The notes under the pieces were generated by a model. The model saw only the letters and a program-made list of their open reading frames with translations, was not told the origin of the DNA and ran no database searches. A program made the translations under genes and the position numbers. Positions 26,242 through 35,765 of a stretch of DNA of 55,046 bases are shown one piece after another. Every line of letters begins with the position of its first letter. The stretch's first letter is position 1. Origin of the DNA: Flavobacteriaceae bacterium (GTDB lineage Bacteria; Bacteroidota; Bacteroidia; Flavobacteriales; Weeksellaceae); assembly GCA_012522185.1 (NCBI GenBank), contig JAAYKY010000047.1:1-55046 (forward strand), written 5' to 3'.

Positions 26242-26818
26242 AATTGGAATTGTAGATGATCATCAATTAATTTTGGATGGTCTAGAAAATTTATTGAAAT
26301 CGGTGGAAAACTACGAAGTGGTTTTCTCCAGAAACAGCGCCAGGGAAGCCTTGGAAATCATGATGGATGACCCTGTGGATTTGATCATTACCGATGTGGC
26401 TATGCCCGATATGAACGGAGCTGAATTCATTCAAAACTTACGTGAACAGTTTCCTAAAGTCAAAATTATGGTTCTGAGTATGTACCGAACCGATTTAATC
26501 AACGATGAAGACATCGATGGTTATTTGCTGAAAGAATCCTCGGGAACAACCATTCTCAAGGCCATCAAAACCATTCTCAAAAAAAAGCCCAAAAGCAGCT
26601 ACACTTCCTTGCCAAAAGGCGTCGTATTGTCCAAAAGAGAAAAGGAAATTGTCGTCGAAATCGGAAATGGATTGTCCTCAGAACAAATCGCTGAAAAACT
26701 ATTTTTGAGTTATTACACAGTCGAAAGTCATAAGAAAAATATTTTTCTCAAACTAAATGTAAACACCAATGCCGAATTGATTAAAAAAGCAATTCATCTG
26801 GGAGTAATTATGAATTAA
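26222..26818 (+). CDS. LuxR/NarL-family response regulator
   Basis: The 198-residue protein has a receiver domain (VDDH at 11-14, phosphoacceptor Asp58 in LIITDVAMPDMNG, Lys in YLLKESSG) and a C-terminal GerE/LuxR helix-turn-helix (about 130-190: LSKREKEIVVEIGNGLSSEQIAEKLFLSYYTVESHKKNI, here cited as one region). It overlaps the kinase gene by 20 nt. Its stop overlaps that of the convergent thioesterase gene. Targets are not known; the divergent T9SS-domain gene is a candidate by position. Confidence 0.93.
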   Translation: MEPKIFRIGIVDDHQLILDGLENLLKSVENYEVVFSRNSAREALEIMMDDPVDLIITDVAMPDMNGAEFIQNLREQFPKVKIMVLSMYRTDLINDEDIDGYLLKESSGTTILKAIKTILKKKPKSSYTSLPKGVVLSKREKEIVVEIGNGLSSEQIAEKLFLSYYTVESHKKNIFLKLNVNTNAELIKKAIHLGVIMN

Positions 26819-27216
26819 ATCTTTTTATTTCGTTTTAAACGATCCTCAACGTATTCGATTTGTGATTTATTATGAGCTTTGGGACGACCGTTTTCGTCCA
26901 GATTGACCATCGTGATATTGTCCACCGTGACAATGGTTTCATGCGTCATTTTATTACGAACTTCACATCTCAATACCAATGAGGATTTCCCAAACTTCAC
27001 AACGTCCATCCCGATTTCCACTACATCACCCTCGCGTGCCGAAGCCATGAAATTGATTTCTGAAATGTATTTGGTCACCACGTGTTTGTTTTCGAGTTGA
27101 ATGATCGAATAAAGCGCGGCTTCCTCATCAATCCAAGCCAATAATCTACCGCCAAACAAAGTTTTATTCGCATTTAAATCTTCGGGTTTTACCCATTTTC
27201 TTGTATGAAATCGCAT
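26815..27216 (-). CDS. Acyl-CoA thioesterase (hotdog fold, YciA-like)
   Basis: The 133-residue protein has the hotdog thioesterase pattern: NANKTLFGGRLLAWIDEEAAL with the catalytic-region Asp, then SEINFMASAREGDVVEIG and the C-terminal VTMVNLDENGRPK-type strand. Family members hydrolyse acyl-CoAs of various chain lengths; the substrate is not deducible. It is transcribed toward the response regulator and the stop codons overlap. Confidence 0.88.
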   Translation of the reverse strand: MRFHTRKWVKPEDLNANKTLFGGRLLAWIDEEAALYSIIQLENKHVVTKYISEINFMASAREGDVVEIGMDVVKFGKSSLVLRCEVRNKMTHETIVTVDNITMVNLDENGRPKAHNKSQIEYVEDRLKRNKKI

Positions 27217-27277
27217 ATTTTATTTTTAAATTCTGATAACTAATTGACCTATTAATATAATGAAAATCAGTTGGAAA

Positions 27278-28633
27278 TCAAAACAATAACTTGATCAGAT
27301 CATTTACTTTTGAAACGGTCTCTACACGAATTTGAAAGTCGTTTGTTTTGATTTTATTGTACTTCGAAATGAAAATAACATCATAGCCCAACTTTTCGGC
27401 TTCTATAATTCTTTGTTCGACCCGATTGACGGCTCGGATTTCACCGCTCAATCCTACTTCGCCCGCAAACAAACAATTATCTGGCAGAGTCACATCCATG
27501 TTAGAAGACAAAATTGCACAAATCACCGCCAAATCGGTAGCAGGATCATCGACACGAATTCCACCTGTGATATTTAAAAATACATCTTTGGCCCCTAATT
27601 GAAACCCGGCGCGTTTTTCCAGGACGGCGAGTAGCATATTGAGTCGTTTGATGTCAAATCCCGTGGCGGAACGCTGAGGAGTGCCATAAACTGCCGAACT
27701 GACCAAGGCTTGGATTTCAATCAACATCGGTCTAACACCTTCCAAAGTCGCTGCGATGGCATTTCCGCTCAGAGGTTCATCCTTTTTGGAAATTAAAACT
27801 TCGGAAGGATTTTTTACTTCACGAAGTCCACTGCCCATCATTTCATAAATCCCTAATTCAGCTGTGGAGCCAAAACGGTTCTTTTGGGCACGAAGCAACC
27901 GGTAAATATGATTTCGATCGCCCTCAAATTGCAAAACCACATCAACCATATGTTCCAATATTTTTGGCCCAGCAATCACACCTTCTTTGGTAATGTGTCC
28001 GATGAGAATCACAGGAGTATTGGTTTCTTTGGCGTATTTTATCAATTCCGAAGTGGTTTCACGGATTTGTGAGATGCTTCCCGGAGAGCTTTCCACATAT
28101 TGTGTGTGCAAAGTTTGGACGGAATCCACCACGATTAATTGGGGTTGGATTTCTTGCGCGTGTTTAAATATTTTTTGGGTATTTGTTTCGGTTAATATAT
28201 AACATTGATCGGTTTGAATTCCGATCCGTTCGGCTCTTAATTTAATTTGCGAAGCTGATTCTTCTCCTGAAACATAAAGTGTTTTTACCTCTTTCATATG
28301 AAGTGCGACTTGCAACATCAAAGTGGACTTTCCAACACCGGGTTCGCCACCGACCAAAACCACAGAACCATTGACGATCCCACCACCTAAAACTCGATTT
28401 AACTCTTCGTTGAGTGTGTCGATACGTGTTTCACCTAGTTCGGATACTTCTTTTATATTTTGAATGCTTGGCTTTTTGGACTCGATGGATTTCCAAGGTT
28501 TTTTTTCCTCTCCTTTGTCGATTACTTCCTCGGCAATTGTGTTCCATTCGCCACAAGCTTTGCATTGACCCATCCATTGACTGTATTGAGTTCCGCAATT
28601 TTGACAATAAAAACTAGTTTTGACTTTGGCCAT
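27278..28633 (-). CDS. radA: DNA repair protein RadA
   Basis: RadA is a RecA-like, Lon-domain protein that drives branch migration in recombination repair. The 451-residue protein starts with a C4 zinc finger (CQNCGTQYSQWMGQCKACGEW, Cys at about 9, 12, 26 and 29), then Walker A GGEPGVGKST (about 93), the RadA KNRFG motif and a C-terminal Lon-like domain (GGIRVDDPATDLA). Length is standard. It stands alone with its own promoter. Confidence 0.96.
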   Translation of the reverse strand: MAKVKTSFYCQNCGTQYSQWMGQCKACGEWNTIAEEVIDKGEEKKPWKSIESKKPSIQNIKEVSELGETRIDTLNEELNRVLGGGIVNGSVVLVGGEPGVGKSTLMLQVALHMKEVKTLYVSGEESASQIKLRAERIGIQTDQCYILTETNTQKIFKHAQEIQPQLIVVDSVQTLHTQYVESSPGSISQIRETTSELIKYAKETNTPVILIGHITKEGVIAGPKILEHMVDVVLQFEGDRNHIYRLLRAQKNRFGSTAELGIYEMMGSGLREVKNPSEVLISKKDEPLSGNAIAATLEGVRPMLIEIQALVSSAVYGTPQRSATGFDIKRLNMLLAVLEKRAGFQLGAKDVFLNITGGIRVDDPATDLAVICAILSSNMDVTLPDNCLFAGEVGLSGEIRAVNRVEQRIIEAEKLGYDVIFISKYNKIKTNDFQIRVETVSKVNDLIKLLF

Positions 28634-28658
28634 AAAAAATTCAGGATTATTTCAAATT

Positions 28659-28666
28659 CAAAGGTA
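28659..28666 (-). promoter_or_regulatory. -7 promoter box for radA
   Basis: TACCTTTG on the minus strand fits TAnnTTTG and lies 25 nt upstream of the radA ATG. Confidence 0.5.
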
Positions 28667-28772
28667 ATTAAAGAAATTTGTTCCGATTCAAAATCCTTGA
28701 ATTTTGCATCTGTTCAACTCATCATTCAGCTAAAATTAGTATTATTGTCCAGTTGAATCGGAAATTAATCTC

Positions 28773-29126
28773 TTGAAAAATTCAGAAATTCATACTAGAG
28801 AAAATCAAAATCCAATTCATTCGACCGGGTGTTTGTGGAGCATCATGGCATTGACATTGAGTTTGATTTTGCCGTTTGGCATCAGTTTGATTTTGGCTCA
28901 AAACTTCAGTTCTGTTTGGGATATCAATACGAGTGGAAGTATTTTCCCGGGTGAAAGAGAGTTTATTTCATTTTTTAGATTTTATCCCTTTGTTGCGGTT
29001 TTCCTATCCCTTCTCGTGTTTTTATTTCGAAATAAATGGATAAAAGTCTATCGAATTATTTTAGTGAGTTTATTGCTTCAGCTTATGTTTAGCCTCTTTC
29101 TGATGATTTTTATGGGATCGTTTTAG
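28773..29126 (+). CDS. Small membrane protein of unknown function
   Basis: An open frame of 117 codons with three membrane segments (about residues 26-45, 68-86 and 92-114) and no recognised family. The first possible start is TTG at 28773; the first ATG is at 28845 and would give 93 residues, beginning directly at the first helix. I keep the longer form because the extra 24 residues are polar and plausible as a cytoplasmic N-terminus, but the start is uncertain. The last 17 bases overlap the convergent flippase-like gene. Confidence 0.55.
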   Translation: MKNSEIHTRENQNPIHSTGCLWSIMALTLSLILPFGISLILAQNFSSVWDINTSGSIFPGEREFISFFRFYPFVAVFLSLLVFLFRNKWIKVYRIILVSLLLQLMFSLFLMIFMGSF

Positions 29127-30102
29127 GGTTGGATTTTCCGATGTAAAAAATCGCTAAAAAACCAAAAATCAACATCGAAATTACTTGTGCGAAATAAAGC
29201 ATCAATCCAAAATAATTACCAACGATTCGCCCCTCTTCGGCGGTTTGTCCTTGAGTGATATAAATGGCTGCAAATGCGATGCTCATCACATACGGATAGC
29301 CCAGTCCGCCGACGGCAGGTAGTATCATGCCCAATGCGCCCGAAACGATGAGGAAAAACCCTTCGTCCATTCCGAAATCTGAGGTTTCAGGAAATGCAAA
29401 AATGACAAGATAAGTCATCAGAAAATAGGAAATCCAAATTCCGAAAGAATATAATACAAAGAGAAATCTTTCCTTTAAATGAAGGATGGATTTGAAGCCT
29501 TCCCAAATTCCTTTTATGAAAATTTCAATTTTCTGATAGAGCGAAAAGCCTTTCAATGACTTACGGAAAGTCAGAAATACAAAGAAGATTAAAACCAGAA
29601 TTCCGAGTGCGATTCCATATTTCCCAAATTCAGGTTTATTTGAAAATGAGAAAAAAGAAATCAGCGTTTCGGCATTGAAAAGAAGTGTCAGGACAAAAAA
29701 TAATCCCAAAAAAATAAGATCGATTACCCTTTCCAAGACGATGGTTCCGATGGATTTGTCGGCAGGCACTTTCTCCATTTTGTATAGAGAAGTAGCTCTT
29801 GCGATTTCGCCACTTCTGGGGATGGTGAGGTTGGCGAAGTACCCTAGAGAAATCGCCCAAAATGCACTTTTTACCTTTATGTCGTATCCGATTGGGCCGA
29901 GTAAAAGTTTCCATCGAGCGGCGCGAAGCCAGTAGGATAATATGCTGATTGCCATGGAGAGCACAAACCAAAAGTAATTGGCTCTTCCCGCGGCGGATTT
30001 TAAAACTTCAAAATCGGTTTGCTTCAATGTCAGCCAGATGAAAACTACAGCAAGGAGCGCTGCGATAAGGCTGAAAATAAACGGGCCGATGCGAGGCTTC
30101 AT
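29110..30102 (-). CDS. Lysylphosphatidylglycerol synthase-TM/UPF0104 family membrane protein
   Basis: The 330-residue protein has about eight membrane helices and the family landmarks LRAARWKLLL (about 60), GYFANLTIPRSGEIARA (about 92) and a conserved GLGYPYVMS near the end. Members resemble the flippase half of MprF without the synthase half; the transported lipid is unknown. Its ATG overlaps the panD stop by one base (TAATG), and the order panC-panD-UPF0104 recurs in Bacteroidota as I recall it, so linkage is probably old. Confidence 0.85.
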   Translation of the reverse strand: MKPRIGPFIFSLIAALLAVVFIWLTLKQTDFEVLKSAAGRANYFWFVLSMAISILSYWLRAARWKLLLGPIGYDIKVKSAFWAISLGYFANLTIPRSGEIARATSLYKMEKVPADKSIGTIVLERVIDLIFLGLFFVLTLLFNAETLISFFSFSNKPEFGKYGIALGILVLIFFVFLTFRKSLKGFSLYQKIEIFIKGIWEGFKSILHLKERFLFVLYSFGIWISYFLMTYLVIFAFPETSDFGMDEGFFLIVSGALGMILPAVGGLGYPYVMSIAFAAIYITQGQTAEEGRIVGNYFGLMLYFAQVISMLIFGFLAIFYIGKSNPKTIP

Positions 30103-30452
30103 TAGTTGAGTCGATTGGTCTCTTCGTTAGGAAACAAGATAGTGGGTTTAAAGTTCCGTGCTTCTTCTATACTGGCAAGGGCATAGGCGATGATAATAAT
30201 CGTATCCCCAACCTGAACTTTACGAGCCGCCGGTCCATTGAGCGTGATTTCTCCCGCACCTCTTTTCCCGGCTATGGTATAAGTTTCAAATCTTTCCCCG
30301 TTCTGGAGGTTTACAATTTGAACTTTTTCTCCAACAATCATTTGGGCAGCATCCAACAATTCTTCATCGATGGTGATACTACCTATGTAATTTAATTCTG
30401 CACCGGTGATTTTTACACGGTGAATTTTAGAACGTACAATTTCTATCATCAT
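30102..30452 (-). CDS. panD: Aspartate 1-decarboxylase
   Basis: PanD makes beta-alanine from aspartate for pantothenate. The 116-residue proenzyme self-cleaves at Gly-Ser within [12 protein letters not shown] (about residues 23-25) to form the pyruvoyl group. Other conserved parts are [10 protein letters not shown] and [19 protein letters not shown]. Two adjacent ATGs (30452, 30449) are possible starts. It lies 38 nt after panC and has a -7 box in that gap, so it can be transcribed apart from panC. Confidence 0.95.
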   Translation of the reverse strand: MMIEIVRSKIHRVKITGAELNYIGSITIDEELLDAAQMIVGEKVQIVNLQNGERFETYTIAGKRGAGEITLNGPAARKVQVGDTIIIIAYALASIEEARNFKPTILFPNEETNRLN

Positions 30453-30460
30453 AACAGGTA

Positions 30461-30468
30461 CAAAGGTA
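30461..30468 (-). promoter_or_regulatory. -7 promoter box for panD
   Basis: TACCTTTG on the minus strand fits TAnnTTTG and lies between panC and panD, 8 nt before the first panD ATG. Confidence 0.5.
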
Positions 30469-30490
30469 AACAGTTTTGGGAAATTGAAAT

Positions 30491-31333
30491 TTAATTTAAA
30501 GACATATTGTCAATCAGTCGGATGTCTTCGGCAAAAGCAGCGATAAATCCTCTGATTTTTTGGTTTTCTTTTAATTCGGAAATAGGCAAAAGACTGGTTT
30601 CGTCAGCAATTTCAAAATACTCTAATTTCAAATTGGTTTTAGCGAATTCTTTTTTTACAAATTCTTTGGTTTTTTGAATAGAATTGAATTTCAGAAAGGA
30701 TTTAGCGGCAGTGAGAATTCGATAAATTTCTGTGGACTCATTACGCATTTCAGGGGAAAGGCGCATGTTTCTTGAGCTCATGGCCAAACCGTCGGATTCG
30801 CGTTTGATTTCGACAGGAACAATTTCCACCGATAAATTATGTTGTTTCACGAGTTCTTGTATGATTCTCAATTGTTGAAAATCTTTCTCACCGAAATAAG
30901 CCTTGTCGGGTTGAATCAATTTGAAAAACTTTTGAACGATGGTAGCGACTCCGTCGAAATGCCCCGATCTAAACTTTCCTTCCATTTGATTTTCCAAACC
31001 ATTGAAATCAAAATGCTCGGAGTCCTCTCCGTTGGGGTAAAGGGATTCGGCGGAAGGAAGAAATACGGCATCGACTCCGGCGGTTTCCAAAAGTGCGGCG
31101 TCCTGTTTTTCGGTTCTTGGGTATTTCTTTAAATCCTCCGGATTGTTGAATTGAGTAGGGTTTACAAAAATGCTCACAAGTGTAAAGTCATTTTCAGAAG
31201 TGGATTGGTTGACCAGAGAAATATGCCCTGAATGCAAGGCACCCATCGTCGGGACGAAACCAATGGATTTATGTGAACTCTTTAATTCAGTTATCAGATT
31301 CTGAACTTCTTCCGGCTTTCTTAAAAGAATCAT
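30491..31333 (-). CDS. panC: Pantothenate synthetase
   Basis: PanC joins pantoate and beta-alanine with ATP. The 280-residue protein shows the HIGH-like nucleotide-binding motif [11 protein letters not shown] (about 30-40), [16 protein letters not shown], the KDFQQLRII segment and the KMSKS-like [13 protein letters not shown]. Length is standard. It is the first gene of the panC-panD-UPF0104 unit and diverges from the GT5-like gene. Confidence 0.96.
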   Translation of the reverse strand: MILLRKPEEVQNLITELKSSHKSIGFVPTMGALHSGHISLVNQSTSENDFTLVSIFVNPTQFNNPEDLKKYPRTEKQDAALLETAGVDAVFLPSAESLYPNGEDSEHFDFNGLENQMEGKFRSGHFDGVATIVQKFFKLIQPDKAYFGEKDFQQLRIIQELVKQHNLSVEIVPVEIKRESDGLAMSSRNMRLSPEMRNESTEIYRILTAAKSFLKFNSIQKTKEFVKKEFAKTNLKLEYFEIADETSLLPISELKENQKIRGFIAAFAEDIRLIDNMSLN

Positions 31334-31363
31334 TAATCGGTGTTAAATTAATCAAAAACAGGG

Positions 31364-31371
31364 CAAAAGTA
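31364..31371 (-). promoter_or_regulatory. -7 promoter box for panC
   Basis: TACTTTTG on the minus strand fits TAnnTTTG and lies 30 nt upstream of the panC ATG. Confidence 0.5.
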
Positions 31372-31403
31372 ATATAAGTGAGGCAAATCTCGTAGAAAAT
31401 TCG

Positions 31404-31411
31404 TATCTTTG
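31404..31411 (+). promoter_or_regulatory. -7 promoter box for the GT5-like/DUF4270/glmS unit
   Basis: TATCTTTG fits TAnnTTTG and lies 20 nt upstream of the ATG at 31432. It overlaps an in-frame GTG at 31411, which is therefore not used. Confidence 0.55.
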
Positions 31412-31431
31412 TGCACTATTTCAAGAATTTA

Positions 31432-32262
31432 ATGAATTTGGATATGGATGGAAAACGCATTTTGTATGTAACTACAGAGATGGTTCCTTATTTTCCTGAA
31501 ACTCCGATGTCGCTTCAGTCTTTACGTATTCCGAAAGCCATGAGTGATAATGGTGCGGATGTAAGGATTTTTATGCCGAGATTTGGGGTGATAAACGAAA
31601 GAAGACACCAGTTGCACGAAGTAATTCGGCTTTCTGGGATGAATTTGATTATCAACGACATGGATCAGCCTTTGATTATTAAGGTGGCTTCTATTCCTGG
31701 AGAAAGACTTCAGGTGTATTTCATAGATAATGAGGAGTATTTCAAAAGGAAAGCGGTTTATTTTGATAAAGATGGAAATCTTTTTGATGACAACGACGAG
31801 CGCGCAATTTTCTTTGCAAAAGGAGTTTTGGAAACGGTTAAAAAGTTAAATTGGAAACCTGATGTAGTTCATGTATTGGGTTGGATGTCTGGTATGGTGC
31901 CTGCTTATTTGAAAGAATACTATGCAGAAGACTCCTTTTTCAATGAAGCAAAAATCGTAGTTTCTTTGTTTGATAATCCATTTGAAGGTGAGTTAGACAA
32001 AGAGATTTCAGGAAAACTTGCATTCGATGGAATCAAAGGTGAGATTTCAAGTTTTCTTGAAAAACCAAATTTCGAAGCGATGAATCTTACTGCCCTAAAA
32101 TATGCAGATGCTGCCGTAAAAGGCGAGGAATTCATTTCAGAAACTATAAATGACTATCTACAGTCAGAAAATATCCCTGTCATGGAGTTCTGTCCAGAAG
32201 AAGGGATCAGCGAAGCGTACAATATTTTCTACGCCGAAGAGTTAATGAATGAGAACTTATAA
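31432..32262 (+). CDS. Glycogen/starch synthase-like protein, GT5 N-terminal domain only
   Basis: The 276-residue protein matches only the N-terminal Rossmann half of glycogen synthase (about half of the usual 470-480 residues): KRILYVTTEMVPYFPETPMS, VRIFMPRFGVI, and DVVHVLGWMSGMVPAYLK. The ADP-glucose loop KxGGLADV is replaced by SLQSLRIPKAM, and the whole C-terminal catalytic half is missing. It is thus unlikely to make glycogen. Bacteroidota keep such a short form near panC and glmS, so it seems a stable family and not a recent truncation. ATG at 31432 is chosen; 31444 is an alternative. It is 8 nt before the DUF4270 gene. Confidence 0.75.
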   Translation: MNLDMDGKRILYVTTEMVPYFPETPMSLQSLRIPKAMSDNGADVRIFMPRFGVINERRHQLHEVIRLSGMNLIINDMDQPLIIKVASIPGERLQVYFIDNEEYFKRKAVYFDKDGNLFDDNDERAIFFAKGVLETVKKLNWKPDVVHVLGWMSGMVPAYLKEYYAEDSFFNEAKIVVSLFDNPFEGELDKEISGKLAFDGIKGEISSFLEKPNFEAMNLTALKYADAAVKGEEFISETINDYLQSENIPVMEFCPEEGISEAYNIFYAEELMNENL

Positions 32263-32270
32263 AACAATTG

Positions 32271-33890
32271 ATGAAAAGATTTTTCAATCAGGTTGCAGCA
32301 ATCCTTCTGTGTGCAACGGCTTTCACGGTTTTTTCGTGCGAAGATGATATCTCAGATGTAGGAAGCGGACTCATTGACAACGGCTCAATAGCTGATGTCA
32401 CCTATGTAGATGTGGTTTCTTATAACACCAACAACGACTCGATACGATCCGACGAATTTGTACTTCAAAGTGCATCTTTGGGTGTCTTTGAAGAACCGGT
32501 TTTCGGAAGAACAAAAGCAAAATTCATCACCCAAGCTAGATTAAATCAGTTCAATCCGAATTTTGGTGCAAATGCCGAAATGGATTCGGTAATCCTTTCG
32601 ATCCCTGTATTCTATCAAAATAAAGAGGCGGATATCGAAATCGATACAACTTATCTTTATTTGGGTGAAAACGAAACCCCGACTGATACAGCCACGATTC
32701 GAATCAGTCGAACTTATAAGCTGGATTCCATTTATGGACAGACCAATGCTACGATGAATCTACAGGTCAGAGAAGTAGCCCAATATTTGTATTCCATGGA
32801 TTCAACTTATTATTCCAATCCAGCGATAGCATCTTGTCAAGGATGTCCCAATATCAACGAAATCGAAGTTTTTCCAAATGTTTTGGGCGTGACAGAAATC
32901 AAAAATAAAATAACGACGCATCAGGTCAAAAAGAAAAATGCATCCGGCGACGCGCCTCCTGTTGCGATTCAAGTAAAGTTGGACAAAGATTATTTCAAAC
33001 AGAAATTTATCGACAACCAAAACTCATCGGATCTGAATGATAACTCTGCGTTTATTCGAAATTTTTTCCGAGGAATTGAATTAAGTGTACAAGAGAATCA
33101 AGGATTTATTTTTAATTTCAATCCAACTTCTCCTCATTTTAATTTGACGATGTATTATCATTATGATAACCCAGAAGAAGGTGATGATACGCATTTAGAT
33201 GATACCTTTGCCTTAAACTTTAGTTCGTTTTGGGGCGGAGGATACAATGTCCAATTAAGTCAATTTGAACACGCAAACCGAAGTTCTCAGTTTGTAAATG
33301 CTTATACCAACCCCAATACGACCACAGGTGACTCAAGAATTTATCTGGCAGGAATGGACGGAACAAAAGCAGTTATTAAATTGAACCAAGAGCAGTTAAG
33401 CGAAATTAGAAACAACGTCTTAAATAACGATTGGGCAATTGTAGGTGCGGAACTAAATCTGCACATTGACGATAGTTATAATTTGAAAACACCTCCTTTC
33501 CTTTTTGCTTGGAATCAATACAAGGATGGAAATAATTGGAAAAACATCAATTTTACCGATGTTTCGGAATTCTTTAATAGCTATCCTTTGGCTGTTCAGT
33601 TTAATCCTCAATATGATTATTCGGACAACCCAAAAACGTACACCATTCGAATTACAGATTACGTCAAAAGTATCGTAGAAAGAAACGAAGTTTACGAAGA
33701 CGGGTCTGTGATTTTGAGTATGGGAAATTTCTTACTTAGTCCCAATAATGCTTATTCAACAGTCGTAAGCGATACCAATCCGTTTTACAACAACAGAGCC
33801 TTCAATCCTTACAGAGTCGTGCTTCATGGAAATAATTCGGAAGAGGAAGACAAAAAGTTGCGATTAAAAATTTATTACACAAAAAAATAA
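32271..33890 (+). CDS. DUF4270 lipoprotein
   Basis: The 539-residue protein has a lipoprotein signal ending in VFSCEDD (Cys about residue 23). The rest is beta-rich with the DUF4270 pattern: VVSYNTNNDSIRSDEF, LGVFEEPVFGRTKAKF and a C-terminal KKLRLKIYYTKK strand. DUF4270 proteins are Bacteroidota outer-membrane or secreted lipoproteins without known activity. The start at ATG 32271 is used in preference to the TTG one codon upstream. It lies 8 nt after the GT5-like gene and 12 nt before glmS. Confidence 0.85.
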   Translation: MKRFFNQVAAILLCATAFTVFSCEDDISDVGSGLIDNGSIADVTYVDVVSYNTNNDSIRSDEFVLQSASLGVFEEPVFGRTKAKFITQARLNQFNPNFGANAEMDSVILSIPVFYQNKEADIEIDTTYLYLGENETPTDTATIRISRTYKLDSIYGQTNATMNLQVREVAQYLYSMDSTYYSNPAIASCQGCPNINEIEVFPNVLGVTEIKNKITTHQVKKKNASGDAPPVAIQVKLDKDYFKQKFIDNQNSSDLNDNSAFIRNFFRGIELSVQENQGFIFNFNPTSPHFNLTMYYHYDNPEEGDDTHLDDTFALNFSSFWGGGYNVQLSQFEHANRSSQFVNAYTNPNTTTGDSRIYLAGMDGTKAVIKLNQEQLSEIRNNVLNNDWAIVGAELNLHIDDSYNLKTPPFLFAWNQYKDGNNWKNINFTDVSEFFNSYPLAVQFNPQYDYSDNPKTYTIRITDYVKSIVERNEVYEDGSVILSMGNFLLSPNNAYSTVVSDTNPFYNNRAFNPYRVVLHGNNSEEEDKKLRLKIYYTKK

Positions 33891-33902
33891 CTCGAAAGAA
33901 CT

Positions 33903-35750
33903 ATGTGTGGAATTGTTGGTTACCTAGGACATAGAGAGGCCTATCCGATTATTATCAATGGATTGAGAAGGCTGGAATACAGAGGCTACGACAGTGCCGG
34001 ATTGGTTGTCATTGATAACAATGATTTCGGTTTGGTGAAAACCAAAGGGAAGGTGTCGGACTTGGAAGAGAAGTCCAAATCCCTGAACAATGGTTCGAAA
34101 ATCGGTGTAGGACACACACGTTGGGCTACTCACGGTGCACCCAATGATGTAAACTCTCATCCTCATTTATCAAACGATGGCAATATCGTTTTGGTGCACA
34201 ATGGAATTATAGAAAATTACGACACCATTAAAACCCAATTAATTCAGAAAGGATTTGAATTTCATAGCGAAACAGATACAGAAGTTTTGGTTAATTTGAT
34301 CCAATACATCAAAAACTCTGAAAATCTAACGTTGGCTGAAGCAGTTCGATATGCACTGAACGAAGTAATCGGTGCCTATGCAATTGCTGTTTTGGAAAAA
34401 GACAACCCCAATGAAATCGTAGTGGGAAGACTTGGAAGCCCATTGGCAATTGGAATTGGTGAAAATGAATTTTTCATCGCTTCCGATGCTTCGCCTTTTC
34501 TTCAATTTACAAAAGAAGCAGTTTATCTGGACGATGGTGAAATGGCGATCATTTCATCGGGTCAAGACGTGGACATCCGAAAAATCAAAGATAATTTAAA
34601 AGTAACCCCAGCAGTTCAGGAATTACAAATCAATCTCGAAGAAATCGAAAAAGGTGGTTTTGAGCATTTCATGTTGAAAGAAATCTATGAACAACCCAAA
34701 TCCATACGAGATACGATGCGAGGACGATTGTTGGTAGAAGATGGAATCATCAAAATGGCCGGAATTTGGGATCATCAAGAACGATTCCTCAATGCTAAAC
34801 GGATCATCATTGTAGCTTGTGGAACTTCTTATCATGCTGGATTGATTGCCGAATATTTGATTGAAGATTTGGCAAGAATTCCGGTAGAAGTTGAATATGC
34901 TTCGGAGTTCCGATACCGAAATCCGATAATCAATAAAAAAGACATCGTAATCGCTATTTCCCAATCCGGTGAAACGGCAGATACACTTGCGGCATTGAAA
35001 CTCGCCAAAGAAAAAGGTGCTTTCATCTATGGAATCAACAACGTAGTGGGGTCGTCCATCGCGAGAATCACAGACGCAGGATCCTATACGCACGCCGGAC
35101 CAGAAATCGGAGTGGCATCTACCAAAGCCTTCACAGCTCAGCTCACCATTCTATCTTTGATTGCCATCAAGTTAGGAAAACACAATGGAAACTTGAGCAA
35201 TGAAAGATTCAATGCATTGATTAGTGAACTGGACGGAATTCCCGAACTGGTACAAGAAACCCTGGATTCTACAGCCGAAAAAGTAATCGAAATTTCCGAA
35301 ATCTACAAAGACGCACCCAATGCGCTTTATCTGGGAAGAGGTTATAATTTCCCGTCGGCATTGGAAGGGGCTTTGAAATTGAAAGAAATTTCCTATATCC
35401 ATGCAGAAGGTTATCCAGCAGCGGAAATGAAACACGGACCGATTGCATTGATTGACGAAAATATGCCAGTGGTGATTATTGCAACCAAAACCGGTCATTA
35501 CGAAAAAGTAGTGAGCAATGCACAAGAAATCAAAGCGAGAAAAGGACAAATCATCGCAGTGGTTAACAAAGGCGACAATGAAGTCAGGAGAATTGCAGAT
35601 CATGTGATTGAAATCCCAAATTCTTCAGAGGAATTCAGCCCAATTTTGGCAGCGATCCCAATGCAGTTGTTGTCGTATTATATCGCAGTGAAACTCGGTA
35701 GAAACGTGGATCAACCACGCAACTTGGCCAAATCTGTAACCGTAGAATAA
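33903..35750 (+). CDS. glmS: Glutamine-fructose-6-phosphate aminotransferase (isomerizing)
   Basis: GlmS makes glucosamine 6-phosphate for peptidoglycan and lipid A. The 615-residue protein has the N-terminal glutaminase with nucleophile Cys2 (MCGIVGYLG), RRLEYRGYDSAG and HTRWATHG, then two SIS sugar-isomerase domains (CGTSYHAG; GRGYNFPSALEGALKLKEIS) and the C-terminal LAKSVTVE. No glmS ribozyme or long leader precedes it; the gap to the upstream gene is 12 nt, so it is co-transcribed with the DUF4270 gene. Confidence 0.97.
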   Translation: MCGIVGYLGHREAYPIIINGLRRLEYRGYDSAGLVVIDNNDFGLVKTKGKVSDLEEKSKSLNNGSKIGVGHTRWATHGAPNDVNSHPHLSNDGNIVLVHNGIIENYDTIKTQLIQKGFEFHSETDTEVLVNLIQYIKNSENLTLAEAVRYALNEVIGAYAIAVLEKDNPNEIVVGRLGSPLAIGIGENEFFIASDASPFLQFTKEAVYLDDGEMAIISSGQDVDIRKIKDNLKVTPAVQELQINLEEIEKGGFEHFMLKEIYEQPKSIRDTMRGRLLVEDGIIKMAGIWDHQERFLNAKRIIIVACGTSYHAGLIAEYLIEDLARIPVEVEYASEFRYRNPIINKKDIVIAISQSGETADTLAALKLAKEKGAFIYGINNVVGSSIARITDAGSYTHAGPEIGVASTKAFTAQLTILSLIAIKLGKHNGNLSNERFNALISELDGIPELVQETLDSTAEKVIEISEIYKDAPNALYLGRGYNFPSALEGALKLKEISYIHAEGYPAAEMKHGPIALIDENMPVVIIATKTGHYEKVVSNAQEIKARKGQIIAVVNKGDNEVRRIADHVIEIPNSSEEFSPILAAIPMQLLSYYIAVKLGRNVDQPRNLAKSVTVE

Positions 35751-35765
35751 TCAGAAATAAAAATA

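Noticed and set aside
31411-31431. GTG start giving a longer GT5-like protein
   Set aside because: The codon is part of the -7 promoter box TATCTTTG, so it would not be in the transcript.
33891-33902. glmS ribozyme or GlmS-controlling leader
   Set aside because: Only 12 nt separate glmS from the upstream gene, too short for a ribozyme.
34623-35603. Long open frames on the strand opposite glmS
   Set aside because: Shadow frames of a well-conserved gene, with no start context, promoter or family resemblance.
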